This document shows positions 7,985 through 14,583 of a DNA stretch of 23,526 nucleotides, in pieces; position 1 is the stretch's first letter, and each line of letters begins with the position of its first letter. The DNA is from JBMOGA01 sp049318625 (GTDB lineage: Bacteria; Pseudomonadota; Alphaproteobacteria; Rhizobiales; Hyphomicrobiaceae). Under the pieces are notes generated by a model. It was not told where the DNA came from and did not search any database. It saw only the letters and a list, made by a program, of their open reading frames with translations. Position numbers and translations under genes: made by a program. The stretch spans positions 1 to 23,526 of the forward strand of contig JBMOGA010000059.1 of NCBI GenBank assembly GCA_049318625.1, given 5' to 3'.

Positions 7985-8018
7985 AGTGAACCTAGGTCAG
8001 TCTTGTGGAGGTCTAGAA

Positions 8019-9374
8019 ATGAAAAAAACCTGCCTCTTGAGTGCGATTCCTTTGGCCTTATCGTTGGCATTGGGAGGTCTCGCCCTCTCCGGCCCGGCGC
8101 ACGCGCAGAAGGTGGTCAATTTCTGGCATACAGAACCGAACGCCAAGAGCAAGGCCGCGATTGACGAGATCATCAAGGATTTCGAGAAAGCCAATCCCGG
8201 CATCAAGGTCGTGCAAGAGGCGATCGGCTGGGGTGACCTCGACAAGAAGATGCAGACGGCTTTGGCCTCGGGCGCATTCCCAGAGATCGCGCACGGCCAG
8301 ACCTATGTCGAGCGCTCGCTGGCGGCCAAGGGCCTGCTGCGCCCGCTCAACGACGTTATCGAGTCGATCGGCGAAAATGATATTTTCGACGTGGTCAAGA
8401 AGCTCGATTATAATACCAAGGACAAGAAGTACTACGGCATCGCTCACGCGGTTGGCACCGATCTGATCGTTTATCGCAAGGACTTCATGCGCGAAGCGGG
8501 CCTCGATCCCGAGAAGGCACCGAAGACTTTCGCGGAATGGAAGGAGATGCTGACCAAGCTCACCGACAAGTCCAAGGGCCGCTATGGTCTGAGCCTTGCC
8601 GGACCGGGCTTCTTCATCAACGAGGACCTTTACATGTGGGTCGGCTCGAACGGCGGCCGGCTGTTCGACGAAAAGGGCCGGCCGACCTTCACCGAGAAGC
8701 CGGTTCTCGAGGTGCTCGCCTATTGGAAGGAACTCAACGACTGTTGCCTGGCGCCGGACTGGCTGTCACGCGACTACTTGGCCACGTTCGCCGATCTCGC
8801 GACCGGCAAGACGGCCATGATCCTGGGCTGGGGCCGGGGCAACGGCTACTTCGAACAGTATTCGCCGGATGTCGTCGCCAAGGGTGACATCGGCGTGTTC
8901 TCGACCAAGCCGATCGGGCCGTCCGGTAAGGACTTCCTGACGCAATTCGATTCCGAGCCGATCATGATCTTCAAGGGTTCGAAGCACCCGGAAGAGGCGG
9001 CCGCATTCGTCAAGTTTTTCTTCAAGAAAGAGAACTACCTCAAATACATAAAGTCCGTTCCGGTTCACTTCTTCCCGATCACGAAGTCGCTGCGGTCTGA
9101 CCCGGAGTACACGTCGATCGAGGAGTTCAAGAAGTGGAAGTTCTGGGTCGACGCCCAGCACGCCGTCATCGAAAAGAACGAGCCGAAGCCGGTGATGATC
9201 ACCCAGTGGCCGGATCTCGACCTGCCGTTCATCGCCGAGATCGCGGGTTCGACGATCCTGGTCGACATGGTGACGGATGTCGTCAAGGGCGGGAAGACCC
9301 CGCAGGAGGCGGCGGCCCGCGCCCAGGGCCGCGCCGAGACGCTGATCACGCAGCTCGGCTACAAGACTTGGTAG
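8019..9374 (+). CDS. Extracellular solute-binding protein, family 1 (MalE/UgpB-like)
   Basis: Periplasmic receptor of a carbohydrate-type ABC importer, 451 residues. Start ATG 8019 follows GGAGG (8007-8011) with a seven-base gap, which decides against the longer open frame upstream. A clear signal peptide (MKKTCLLSAIPLALSLALGG...) is probably cut after AHA, residue 29. The mature protein opens KVVNFWHTEPNAKSKAAIDE, a standard family 1 opening, and continues with a lysine-rich receptor domain. ATGKTAMILGWGRGNGYF is the expected G-K-x-AM segment found in this family. Two MalF/MalG-like permeases follow at a distance of 210 bases, separated by strong hairpins. Ligand unknown (sugar, polyol, glycerol phosphate or similar). 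Lysine content is high compared with neighbours, as is common for highly expressed binding proteins. Confidence 0.92.
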   Translation: MKKTCLLSAIPLALSLALGGLALSGPAHAQKVVNFWHTEPNAKSKAAIDEIIKDFEKANPGIKVVQEAIGWGDLDKKMQTALASGAFPEIAHGQTYVERSLAAKGLLRPLNDVIESIGENDIFDVVKKLDYNTKDKKYYGIAHAVGTDLIVYRKDFMREAGLDPEKAPKTFAEWKEMLTKLTDKSKGRYGLSLAGPGFFINEDLYMWVGSNGGRLFDEKGRPTFTEKPVLEVLAYWKELNDCCLAPDWLSRDYLATFADLATGKTAMILGWGRGNGYFEQYSPDVVAKGDIGVFSTKPIGPSGKDFLTQFDSEPIMIFKGSKHPEEAAAFVKFFFKKENYLKYIKSVPVHFFPITKSLRSDPEYTSIEEFKKWKFWVDAQHAVIEKNEPKPVMITQWPDLDLPFIAEIAGSTILVDMVTDVVKGGKTPQEAAARAQGRAETLITQLGYKTW

Positions 9375-9392
9375 GCCCCTCTTGAGGTGAGA

Positions 9393-9439
9393 CCGAAGTC
9401 CGCTGGGAACTTCAGCCGCAAGGCACCAGCGGACTTCGG
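9393..9439 (+). terminator. Strong stem-loop after the binding-protein gene (attenuating terminator or mRNA-stabilising hairpin)
   Basis: Perfect 14-base arms, CCGAAGTCCGCTGG at 9393-9406 and its exact complement at 9426-9439, enclose a 19-base loop. No T-run follows, so it is not a standard intrinsic terminator. A 3' stabilising or partial-termination hairpin, lowering permease relative to binding-protein expression, is known in other ABC operons and fits here. A shorter competing hairpin (GAAGT with ACTTC, 9395-9413) uses the same left arm. Confidence 0.65.
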
Positions 9440-9482
9440 AAACCGAACCTCGCCAGACGATCGAACTCATGCGTGTCTTGAC

Positions 9483-9535
9483 GTTCGCGAATTTCGCACC
9501 GGTCCCCACCGCAGTTGGTGACGGACTTCGCGAAC
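9483..9535 (+). promoter_or_regulatory. Second structured element before the permease genes
   Basis: GTTCGCGAA at 9483-9491 is complementary to TTCGCGAAC at 9527-9535. Inside it GTCC and CACC pair with GGTG and GGAC around a six-base loop, leaving one ten-base bulge. Each outer arm also contains the self-palindrome TTCGCGAA, so the pair of sites 43 bases apart could instead be a protein-binding repeat. It sits 50 bases upstream of the permease start. Which role applies cannot be told from sequence. Confidence 0.45.
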
Positions 9536-9584
9536 AGGATACCGCCGCTACCGCCGTCCGGACCTCGTGTACGAAGGTTTTCAC

Positions 9585-10550
9585 GTGCAAGACACTTTGG
9601 CCCTGCCCCCGATATCGCCGTCGCGCCCGCAGAAGGGCGAGCGGAGGGAGCTGGTCCGCGAGCCCCGTGCACGACGCATTCCAGAGCACTGGTGGGGTTA
9701 CGTGCTGTTGGCACCGGCGGTGCTCATGGTGGTCGGACTGATCCTCTATCCAGTTGCCTACTCGTTCTGGGTCAGCCTGCATCACAAGCATGCCTACCTG
9801 CCCATTCAGACGTGGGCGGGGTTGTCCAACTTCCATTACTTCCTGTTCGAAGATCCCGAGTTCTGGCGGGCGCTGAAGCTCGGCGCGATCTATGCTTTCG
9901 GGTCGGTCACGCTGCAGGTGGTGGTCGGAGTGGCGGCCGCCTTGCTGCTCAACGAGTCGTTCGTTGGCCGAGGGTTCGTGCGCGCGCTCGCGCTGTTCCC
10001 GTACATGCTGCCGACGATTGTCGTCGTTATCCTGATGCGCTGGATCTTCAACGACAGTTACGGCGTTCTGAAATTCGCGATCGAAGCAAGCGGTCTTGCC
10101 GACCGAGCCTACGTTTGGTTCGACCCCGACAACATCATGCTCACGCTGATCCTGGTTTCGACCTGGACCTTTTTCCCGTTCGTACTCATCAGTGTGCTCG
10201 CCAGGCTGCAGACCATCAGTCCCGAACTCTACGAGGCCGCCAAGGTCGACGGCGCCGGCGTCGTCTCGCGGTTCCTGCACGTGACACTGCCGCAGATCGC
10301 CAACGTGCTCTTCGTGGTGGTGCTTCTCCGCTTCATGTTCATGTTCACGAAGTTCGACCTGATCTACCTTTTCGCCGGTGCCGGTGGCCTCGGCGCTTTC
10401 GTGCGCACGCTGCCGATCTACACCTTCGTCAAGTCCTTCGGCGAGTTGCAGGTCGGCATGGGTGCGGCGCTGTCCGTCATCATATTCCTGATGCTCGCCG
10501 CCTTCGCTGCCCTCTATTTCCGCCTCTTCCAGCGGGACGAGAGCCTATGA
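9585..10550 (+). CDS. ABC transporter permease, MalF/UgpA type
   Basis: First inner-membrane subunit of the carbohydrate-type importer. With GTG 9585 the product is 321 residues; GAAGG at 9573-9577 lies seven bases before that codon. An in-frame GTG at 9567 would add six residues and has no clear ribosome binding site. After a basic, proline-rich cytoplasmic stretch come six or so helices, starting HWWGYVLLAPAVLMVVGLIL. The coupling EAA loop is clear as ELYEAAKVDGAGVVSRFLHV followed by TLPQI. Length and loop position are normal for the family. Its stop codon overlaps the start of the next permease (ATGA). Separated from the binding-protein gene by the stem-loops at 9393-9535, it may be expressed at a lower level. 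Confidence 0.9.
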   Translation: MQDTLALPPISPSRPQKGERRELVREPRARRIPEHWWGYVLLAPAVLMVVGLILYPVAYSFWVSLHHKHAYLPIQTWAGLSNFHYFLFEDPEFWRALKLGAIYAFGSVTLQVVVGVAAALLLNESFVGRGFVRALALFPYMLPTIVVVILMRWIFNDSYGVLKFAIEASGLADRAYVWFDPDNIMLTLILVSTWTFFPFVLISVLARLQTISPELYEAAKVDGAGVVSRFLHVTLPQIANVLFVVVLLRFMFMFTKFDLIYLFAGAGGLGAFVRTLPIYTFVKSFGELQVGMGAALSVIIFLMLAAFAALYFRLFQRDESL

Positions 10551-11389
10551 ACCCGGATGTAACCGCCACTCTGCTCGGCCGCGCCATCGTCTACGGGGCC
10601 GCAGCGCTTCTCGCGTTCCTGTGCGGTTTTCCGTTGCTTTGGATGGTGCTGACGTCGATCAAGCCGGATCGTGAGATCCTGACGGCGGTGCCGACCTTCT
10701 GGACACTGCAACCAACGCTCGGCGCCTATGAACGCCTGTTCTCGAGCACCAATTTTCTCACATACTTCATCAACTCGATTTTCGTGGCCGGCTGCTCGAC
10801 CCTGCTCACCATAGTCGTCGCAACTCTGGCGGCCTACGGGATCACGCGCTTCCGCTTCAAGGGCCGCGAGACGATCGCCGGTACGATGCTTTTCACCTAC
10901 ATGTTCGCGCCGATCATGATCGTGGTGCCCTTCTACATCCTGATGCGGGGGGTGGGGCTCACCAACTCGCATCTCGGTCTGATCCTCGCCTACACGACGT
11001 TTTCCCTGCCGTTCAGCATGTGGATGCTGCGCTCGTTTTTCCAGTCGATCCCGCTCGAACTCGAGGAGGCCGCCATGATCGATGGCGCCTCGCGACCCAG
11101 AGCCGTGCGTCTCATCATCGTGCCGCTGGCGCTTCCCGGCGTCATCGCGGTCTCGATCTTCACGTTCATCGTCGCCTGGAACGACTACCTGTTCGTGCGC
11201 GTCTTGATCGGAAGCGACGCCCTGAAGACATTGCCGGTCGGCATCCAGGATCTCTACGAGTCGACGATCACGGACTGGGGAATGGTGATGGCTGCCGGCG
11301 TCATGATCACCATCCCGGCACTGCTGTTCTTCCTCGCCGTGCAACGCTATCTGATTGCCGGCTGGGGCACGGGTGGCGTCAAGGGATAG
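10547..11389 (+). CDS. ABC transporter permease, MalG/UgpE type
   Basis: Second inner-membrane subunit, 280 residues, the standard MalG-like length. ATG 10547 overlaps the stop of the upstream permease in an ATGA junction. The first helix is AIVYGAAALLAFLCGFPLLW, followed by the usual periplasmic loop ending in PTFWTLQPTLGAYERLF. The coupling loop ELEEAAMIDGASRPRAVRLI with IVPLALPGV is textbook for this family. The C-terminus GWGTGGVKG matches the common ending of MalG relatives. No ATPase gene follows: the next gene lies on the other strand. The importer must therefore share a UgpC/MsmX-like ATPase encoded elsewhere, or the cluster has been split. Confidence 0.92.
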   Translation: MNPDVTATLLGRAIVYGAAALLAFLCGFPLLWMVLTSIKPDREILTAVPTFWTLQPTLGAYERLFSSTNFLTYFINSIFVAGCSTLLTIVVATLAAYGITRFRFKGRETIAGTMLFTYMFAPIMIVVPFYILMRGVGLTNSHLGLILAYTTFSLPFSMWMLRSFFQSIPLELEEAAMIDGASRPRAVRLIIVPLALPGVIAVSIFTFIVAWNDYLFVRVLIGSDALKTLPVGIQDLYESTITDWGMVMAAGVMITIPALLFFLAVQRYLIAGWGTGGVKG

Positions 11390-11446
11390 GTGGCCGGCAG
11401 CCGCGCGCGACAGGCGCTCGTCCAGGGCTTGAACTCACCCCCACTC

Positions 11447-11469
11447 GGCCGCGCCGCATGCAGCGCGCC
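11447..11469. terminator. Possible hairpin between convergent genes
   Basis: GGCCGCGCCGC (11447-11457) and GCAGCGCGCC (11460-11469) can pair with one bulge and one mismatch, in the 158-base gap between the converging permease and Rieske genes. No T-run follows on either strand. It is GC-rich enough to arise by chance. Confidence 0.25.
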
Positions 11470-11547
11470 GATGCAAAGGACGCAACGGCCCTATTCGGTT
11501 CCGGCCAATCCTCGCCGAGAAACGCCCCGACGACACGGCGCTGGCGG

Positions 11548-11961
11548 TCAAACGTCGACGAGCACGTAGTTGCGGTCGATCGTGACGGGGAAGACCTCCG
11601 CAACATAGGGGCCGCTCAGAATGTCCTTGCCGTCGGCGACCTCGACCGGGTAGGCGCGGACCTTGCAGTGGCGAGGGTCGAAGTAGGACTGGCCGGTGCG
11701 CACATCGAATTCCCAACCGTGCCACGGGCAGCGCAGGAATTCGCCCTCACGGGAGCGCCTGTAGTTTCCGGGCCCGTCGGAGTCGAGTTTGGCGACCGGC
11801 TGGGCCCGGTCCATCGGGCCACCCTCGTGCGGGCAGCGGTTGAGCAACGCGAAGAACTCACCCTTGATATGGAAGACCACGATCTCGCGGCCCTCGATGG
11901 TGACGACCTTGTTGCCACCGTTTGGGATGTCGGCCGTACTGGCCACCACGTGACGTGCCAT
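11548..11961 (-). CDS. Rieske [2Fe-2S] ferredoxin-like protein
   Basis: Small cytoplasmic iron-sulfur protein of 137 residues. The cluster ligands are C43 and H45 in CPHEGGP and C78 and H81 in CPWHGWEFD, giving the C-x-H ... C-x2-H pattern. The 32-residue gap between the pairs is longer than in BphF-like ferredoxins (about 17) and resembles the insertion seen in some oxygenase alpha-subunit Rieske domains. The C-terminal segment KVRAYPVEVADG is typical of nitrite-reductase-small-subunit/ferredoxin-like members. The start is taken as ATG 11961, just after the stop of the upstream amidohydrolase gene; a TTG two codons earlier is also open. No oxygenase or reductase partner is in the window, so it may donate electrons to an oxygenase elsewhere. 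Its place in the amidohydrolase operon points to aromatic or heterocyclic compound degradation. Confidence 0.88.
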   Translation of the reverse strand: MARHVVASTADIPNGGNKVVTIEGREIVVFHIKGEFFALLNRCPHEGGPMDRAQPVAKLDSDGPGNYRRSREGEFLRCPWHGWEFDVRTGQSYFDPRHCKVRAYPVEVADGKDILSGPYVAEVFPVTIDRNYVLVDV

Positions 11962-11963
11962 GT

Positions 11964-13085
11964 TCAACCGAACCTGTAGACGCTGCGGGCATTGCTATTG
12001 AAGATCTTGGCGCGCTCGGCGTCGGTGAGCGGGATCTTGAACGCATGTCGCGGATCGTCGAAATCCCAATGGGGATAGTCCGACGAGAACAGCAGGCGGT
12101 CGATACCGATCCAGTCGATCAGGGCCCGCATATCCTTGCTCCTCTCGGGCTCGTCGATCGGCTGGGTGGTGAACCAGAAGTGCTCGCGCACGTATTCGGA
12201 CGGCCGTCGCTTGATGTGGGGCACCTCCGCCCGGAAGCGCTCGAACTGCTTGTCCATGCGCCACATGGCTGCCGGCACCCATCCGAACCCGCCCTCAATG
12301 AAGACGAACTTGAGGCGCGGGAAGCGTTCGAGCACGCCTTCGATCACCAGGCTCGTCAGGACGGTCGCCATCGTGTGGGCGTTCGAATGGTGCTCCTCAT
12401 TGTAGTAGGACGGCCAGCCGGAGCCGGTCGGCGGATGACCGCCGTACCCGCCGGTATGCAGGCCGATCGGCAGACCGGCGGCCTGCGCCACCTCGTAAAT
12501 CGGCCAGTACTTGCGCCGTCCGAGCGGCTCGCTGGCGCGCGGCGCCATGTTGATCTGGCAGAAATGACCCGTCGCAGCCGAATGCTCGATCTCGTGGATG
12601 GCGGCAACCGGGTCGTCTTGGCCAACGACGATCGAAGGCTTGAGCCGCGGCTCGGGCTTGGCGACGCACTCGACCTGCCATTCGTTGATACCTCGCGCGA
12701 GTGCGGCGCCGAACTCCAGGTTCTGCTGGGAATAGACGAACAGGTCGAGCACCTGCAGCAATCCGAACTCGACGTCGAGCGGGTCGAGATGCTGTTGGCG
12801 CATGAAGTCGAGGTCGGAGCCGGGAACCCCGCCGCCGGGCGGCCAAGCATCGCGCCGGGCGATGCGCGGGGCGGACCGTGGGTAAGGGAGGTTGATCATG
12901 AACGGCAGGCGCAGGTGGTCGCTGAAGAGCTTGTAATGCTCCTGCCAGCGCCGCGGCAGGAACGCGATCACCTCCTCGTTGGAGCGCGGGCTCGGGTGGA
13001 TGTCGCAATCGATGATGCGCAGGCGCGACTTCGGCTTCACGTCGCGGTTGGTATCGCCAGCCGAGCGATCGAGAACATCGGCCAT
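11964..13085 (-). CDS. Amidohydrolase family 2 metal-dependent hydrolase or decarboxylase (first paralogue)
   Basis: TIM-barrel enzyme of the amidohydrolase_2 (ACMSD-like) family, 373 residues. A very good ribosome binding site, GGAGGT, precedes ATG 13085. Landmarks are IIDCDIHP at about residues 24-31 (D28 and H30 replace the HxH pair of ACMSD with DxH), IGLHTGG (third metal ligand histidine), KFVFIEGGFGWVPAAMWRMD, and LFSSDYPHWDFDDP (catalytic/metal aspartate region). In this family members decarboxylate or hydrolyse aromatic acids, 5-carboxyvanillate-type substrates or lactones. The DxH variant is widespread among uncharacterised members. It is followed two bases later by the Rieske gene and preceded by a clearly homologous paralogue 12 bases upstream, so the three form one operon. 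Substrate unknown. Confidence 0.88.
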   Translation of the reverse strand: MADVLDRSAGDTNRDVKPKSRLRIIDCDIHPSPRSNEEVIAFLPRRWQEHYKLFSDHLRLPFMINLPYPRSAPRIARRDAWPPGGGVPGSDLDFMRQQHLDPLDVEFGLLQVLDLFVYSQQNLEFGAALARGINEWQVECVAKPEPRLKPSIVVGQDDPVAAIHEIEHSAATGHFCQINMAPRASEPLGRRKYWPIYEVAQAAGLPIGLHTGGYGGHPPTGSGWPSYYNEEHHSNAHTMATVLTSLVIEGVLERFPRLKFVFIEGGFGWVPAAMWRMDKQFERFRAEVPHIKRRPSEYVREHFWFTTQPIDEPERSKDMRALIDWIGIDRLLFSSDYPHWDFDDPRHAFKIPLTDAERAKIFNSNARSVYRFG

Positions 13086-13097
13086 CGCAAACCTCCT

Positions 13098-14156
13098 TCA
13101 GATCGTCTGGGACAGGCGCGGGAACGTTTCAAGCGCATTGGCGCTCAGCATGCGCTCGGCGATCGATTTCGGAATGTGCTCCGGCATCGCCGCCGTACCC
13201 TCGTAGTGCCAGTGTGGATAGTCGGTCGAGAACAAGAGCATGCGGTCGGACCCGATCTGGTCGATCAATTGCTCGACGCCGGCCTTGTCGGGCGGAGCAT
13301 CGAACGGCTGGATGGTCAGCCGGAAATGGTCACGGATGATGTCGGCCGGCGGACGGTCGACCCACGGCACCTCGACGCGCACGCCCTTCCACGTCTTGTT
13401 GGCGCGCCACATGCAGGCCGGCAGCCAGCTGACGCCCGACTCCATCAGCACGACCTTGAGGGCGGGGAACTTGCGAAACACGCCTTCCAGCACGAGACTG
13501 AGCACCTGCGCCTGGAAGGCCTGCGCCTCGGCGATGTAGTATTCGAGCCGGTATGAGGGCCAGCCGGCCGAGGACGGCGCTTGGCGGTAGGCACTGCCGG
13601 CGTGGACGGCGAGCGGCAGGCCATGCTTCTCGGCCGCCGCATAGACCGGCCAGTAGAGGCGCCGGCCGAGCGTCATCTCGCCTTGGGCGAGCACAAGCAC
13701 GGAAACGAAACGCTTGTCGGCGGCACGACGCTCGATCTCCTCGACGGCGAGATCGGGCGCCTGCATCGGCACCACGATGGCGGCGCGGAGCCGGCTATCC
13801 TTCGCCATCCATTCGGCTGCGAGCCAGTCGTTGATGGCCTTGCAGAAGGCCGAAGCGAGATAGGGATCGTAGGCGGCCTGTGCGCCGTAGAGGCAGTTGC
13901 AAATGGCCAGTGTGGTGCCAAAGCCATCCAACGCCTGGCGCTGCAGCATCTCGAAACTGGTGCCCGGCTTGTCGTCGCCGTGGCGCCAGTCTGGCCGGCC
14001 GGACAGCGGCATGCTCGGCAGGTAGCTCTGCAAATCGAGGCCGTCGATGCCGCGGGTCGTGACCTGCTCTCGCCAGTGATCGTCAAGATAGGGGAGCAGC
14101 GCAGACGTGCTCGGCAAGGCCGGGTGGATATCGCAATCGATCAGCATGCCAATCAT
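13098..14156 (-). CDS. Amidohydrolase family 2 metal-dependent hydrolase or decarboxylase (second paralogue)
   Basis: Second ACMSD-like TIM-barrel enzyme, 352 residues from ATG 14156, which has AGAGG about 10 bases upstream. An upstream TTG-initiated extension of 25 residues is unlike protein. The same landmarks occur in the same order as in the neighbouring enzyme: LIDCDIHP near residues 5-12, LPLAVHAGSAY, LKVVLMESGVSWLPACMWRA, RDHFRLTIQPFDAPP and LFSTDYPHWHYEG. The paralogues differ at the position after DYPHW (HYEGT against DFDDP), so they may act on different substrates or successive steps. As first gene of the amidohydrolase-Rieske operon it has a 12-base gap to the next gene. Evidence for the family is strong; the reaction is not known. 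Confidence 0.88.
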   Translation of the reverse strand: MIGMLIDCDIHPALPSTSALLPYLDDHWREQVTTRGIDGLDLQSYLPSMPLSGRPDWRHGDDKPGTSFEMLQRQALDGFGTTLAICNCLYGAQAAYDPYLASAFCKAINDWLAAEWMAKDSRLRAAIVVPMQAPDLAVEEIERRAADKRFVSVLVLAQGEMTLGRRLYWPVYAAAEKHGLPLAVHAGSAYRQAPSSAGWPSYRLEYYIAEAQAFQAQVLSLVLEGVFRKFPALKVVLMESGVSWLPACMWRANKTWKGVRVEVPWVDRPPADIIRDHFRLTIQPFDAPPDKAGVEQLIDQIGSDRMLLFSTDYPHWHYEGTAAMPEHIPKSIAERMLSANALETFPRLSQTI

Positions 14157-14196
14157 ATTGGAGCGCCTCTGGCAGATCCCGAGCCGGACATCCTCA

Positions 14197-14224
14197 GATG
14201 TACCACCGCCGCCATGGCGGACAA
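14197..14224 (-). promoter_or_regulatory. Weak candidate promoter with a palindrome in the spacer, before the amidohydrolase operon
   Basis: On the minus strand TTGTCC (14224-14219) and TACATC (14202-14197) are 16 bases apart, about 40 bases before the start codon. A perfect 12-base palindrome CCGCCATGGCGG (14209-14220) overlaps the spacer and could be an operator. Hexamer matches are mediocre. Confidence 0.25.
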
Positions 14225-14227
14225 GAA

Positions 14228-14473
14228 TCAACCCTGCAGATCTGGTCGTCGCTTGGCTAGGGTATCGTCGGTGACCTTGCCCCGCAACCTTCGTACCGGA
14301 GAGGCCACATGGACGCGATAGCGTGGGTCGCTGACGAGCGACGTCATCTGCGCAGCGGTCTTCTGCTCCGATGCCTCGATCGAGGATTGGTAGCTGCGAT
14401 GAATCTGGGCAACGGTATCGGCGTCGGACGGGTCGAGCCGATCTATGGTGCTTGTGATATCGATACTTCGGTC
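14228..14473 (-). other. Protein-like open frame without a good start; possible gene relic
   Basis: An 81-codon frame between an in-frame TAG (14474-14476) and a TGA (14228-14230) has GC-rich third and GC-poor second codon positions, like real genes here. It encodes an amphipathic, probably helical segment (DRLDPSDADTVAQIHRSYQS, SSIEASEQKTAAQMTSLVSD) and a basic tail (VRRLRGKVTDD). The only ATG would leave 36 residues and has no clear ribosome binding site. I do not recognise the family. It could be the C-terminal remnant of a lost gene in the 427-base gap between the caspase gene and the amidohydrolase operon; otherwise that gap holds only the terminator at 14549-14571, a GTCGAC-TTG-GTCGAC hairpin (14500-14514) and the weak promoter above. 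Confidence 0.3.
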
Positions 14474-14548
14474 CTAGACGACGGCTGTCTCAGTCAGGTG
14501 TCGACTTGGTCGACGATCTTGAGTGTTTAATTGGAGGCCGTCGGGGCA

Positions 14549-14571
14549 CAAACTAAAGAACCGCGCGGTTC
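14549..14571 (-). terminator. Intrinsic terminator of the caspase-like gene
   Basis: Just after the caspase stop (13 bases downstream on the minus strand), the perfect palindrome GAACCGCGCGGTTC (14571-14558) folds into a five-pair stem with a four-base loop. TTTAGTTTGT follows at 14557-14548. Position and T-rich tail fit a rho-independent terminator. Confidence 0.6.
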
Positions 14572-14583
14572 CGATGCGGCGGA

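Larger units (their letters stand above)
7583..8018. promoter_or_regulatory. Divergent intergenic region between the hyu operon and the carbohydrate-type ABC operon
   Basis: 436 bases with no convincing gene. An open frame continues upstream of the plus-strand binding-protein gene through this stretch, but its product is Arg/Ser/Thr-rich and unlike a protein. The left third holds the candidate hyuA promoter and two dyads. The right end holds a GGAGG ribosome binding site for the binding-protein gene. The middle (about 7650-7950) shows nothing I can name. Confidence 0.7.

Noticed and set aside
7728..8018. N-terminal extension of the family 1 binding protein
   Set aside because: The start at 8019 has an ideal ribosome binding site and opens a signal peptide; upstream codons are not protein-like.
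8766..10280. Long minus-strand open frame of 504 codons across the binding-protein and permease genes
   Set aside because: Low-complexity Arg/Asp/His-rich product, overlapping two genes with clear family motifs.
11922..13556. Plus-strand open frame of 544 codons opposite the amidohydrolases
   Set aside because: Antisense shadow; the opposite strand has metal-binding motifs and a GGAGGT ribosome binding site.
14309..14530. Plus-strand 73-codon open frame with GGAGAGG close to its ATG
   Set aside because: The ribosome-binding-like sequence is attractive, but third-position GC is low for this genome, no family is recognised, and the opposite strand has better coding statistics. Not fully excluded.
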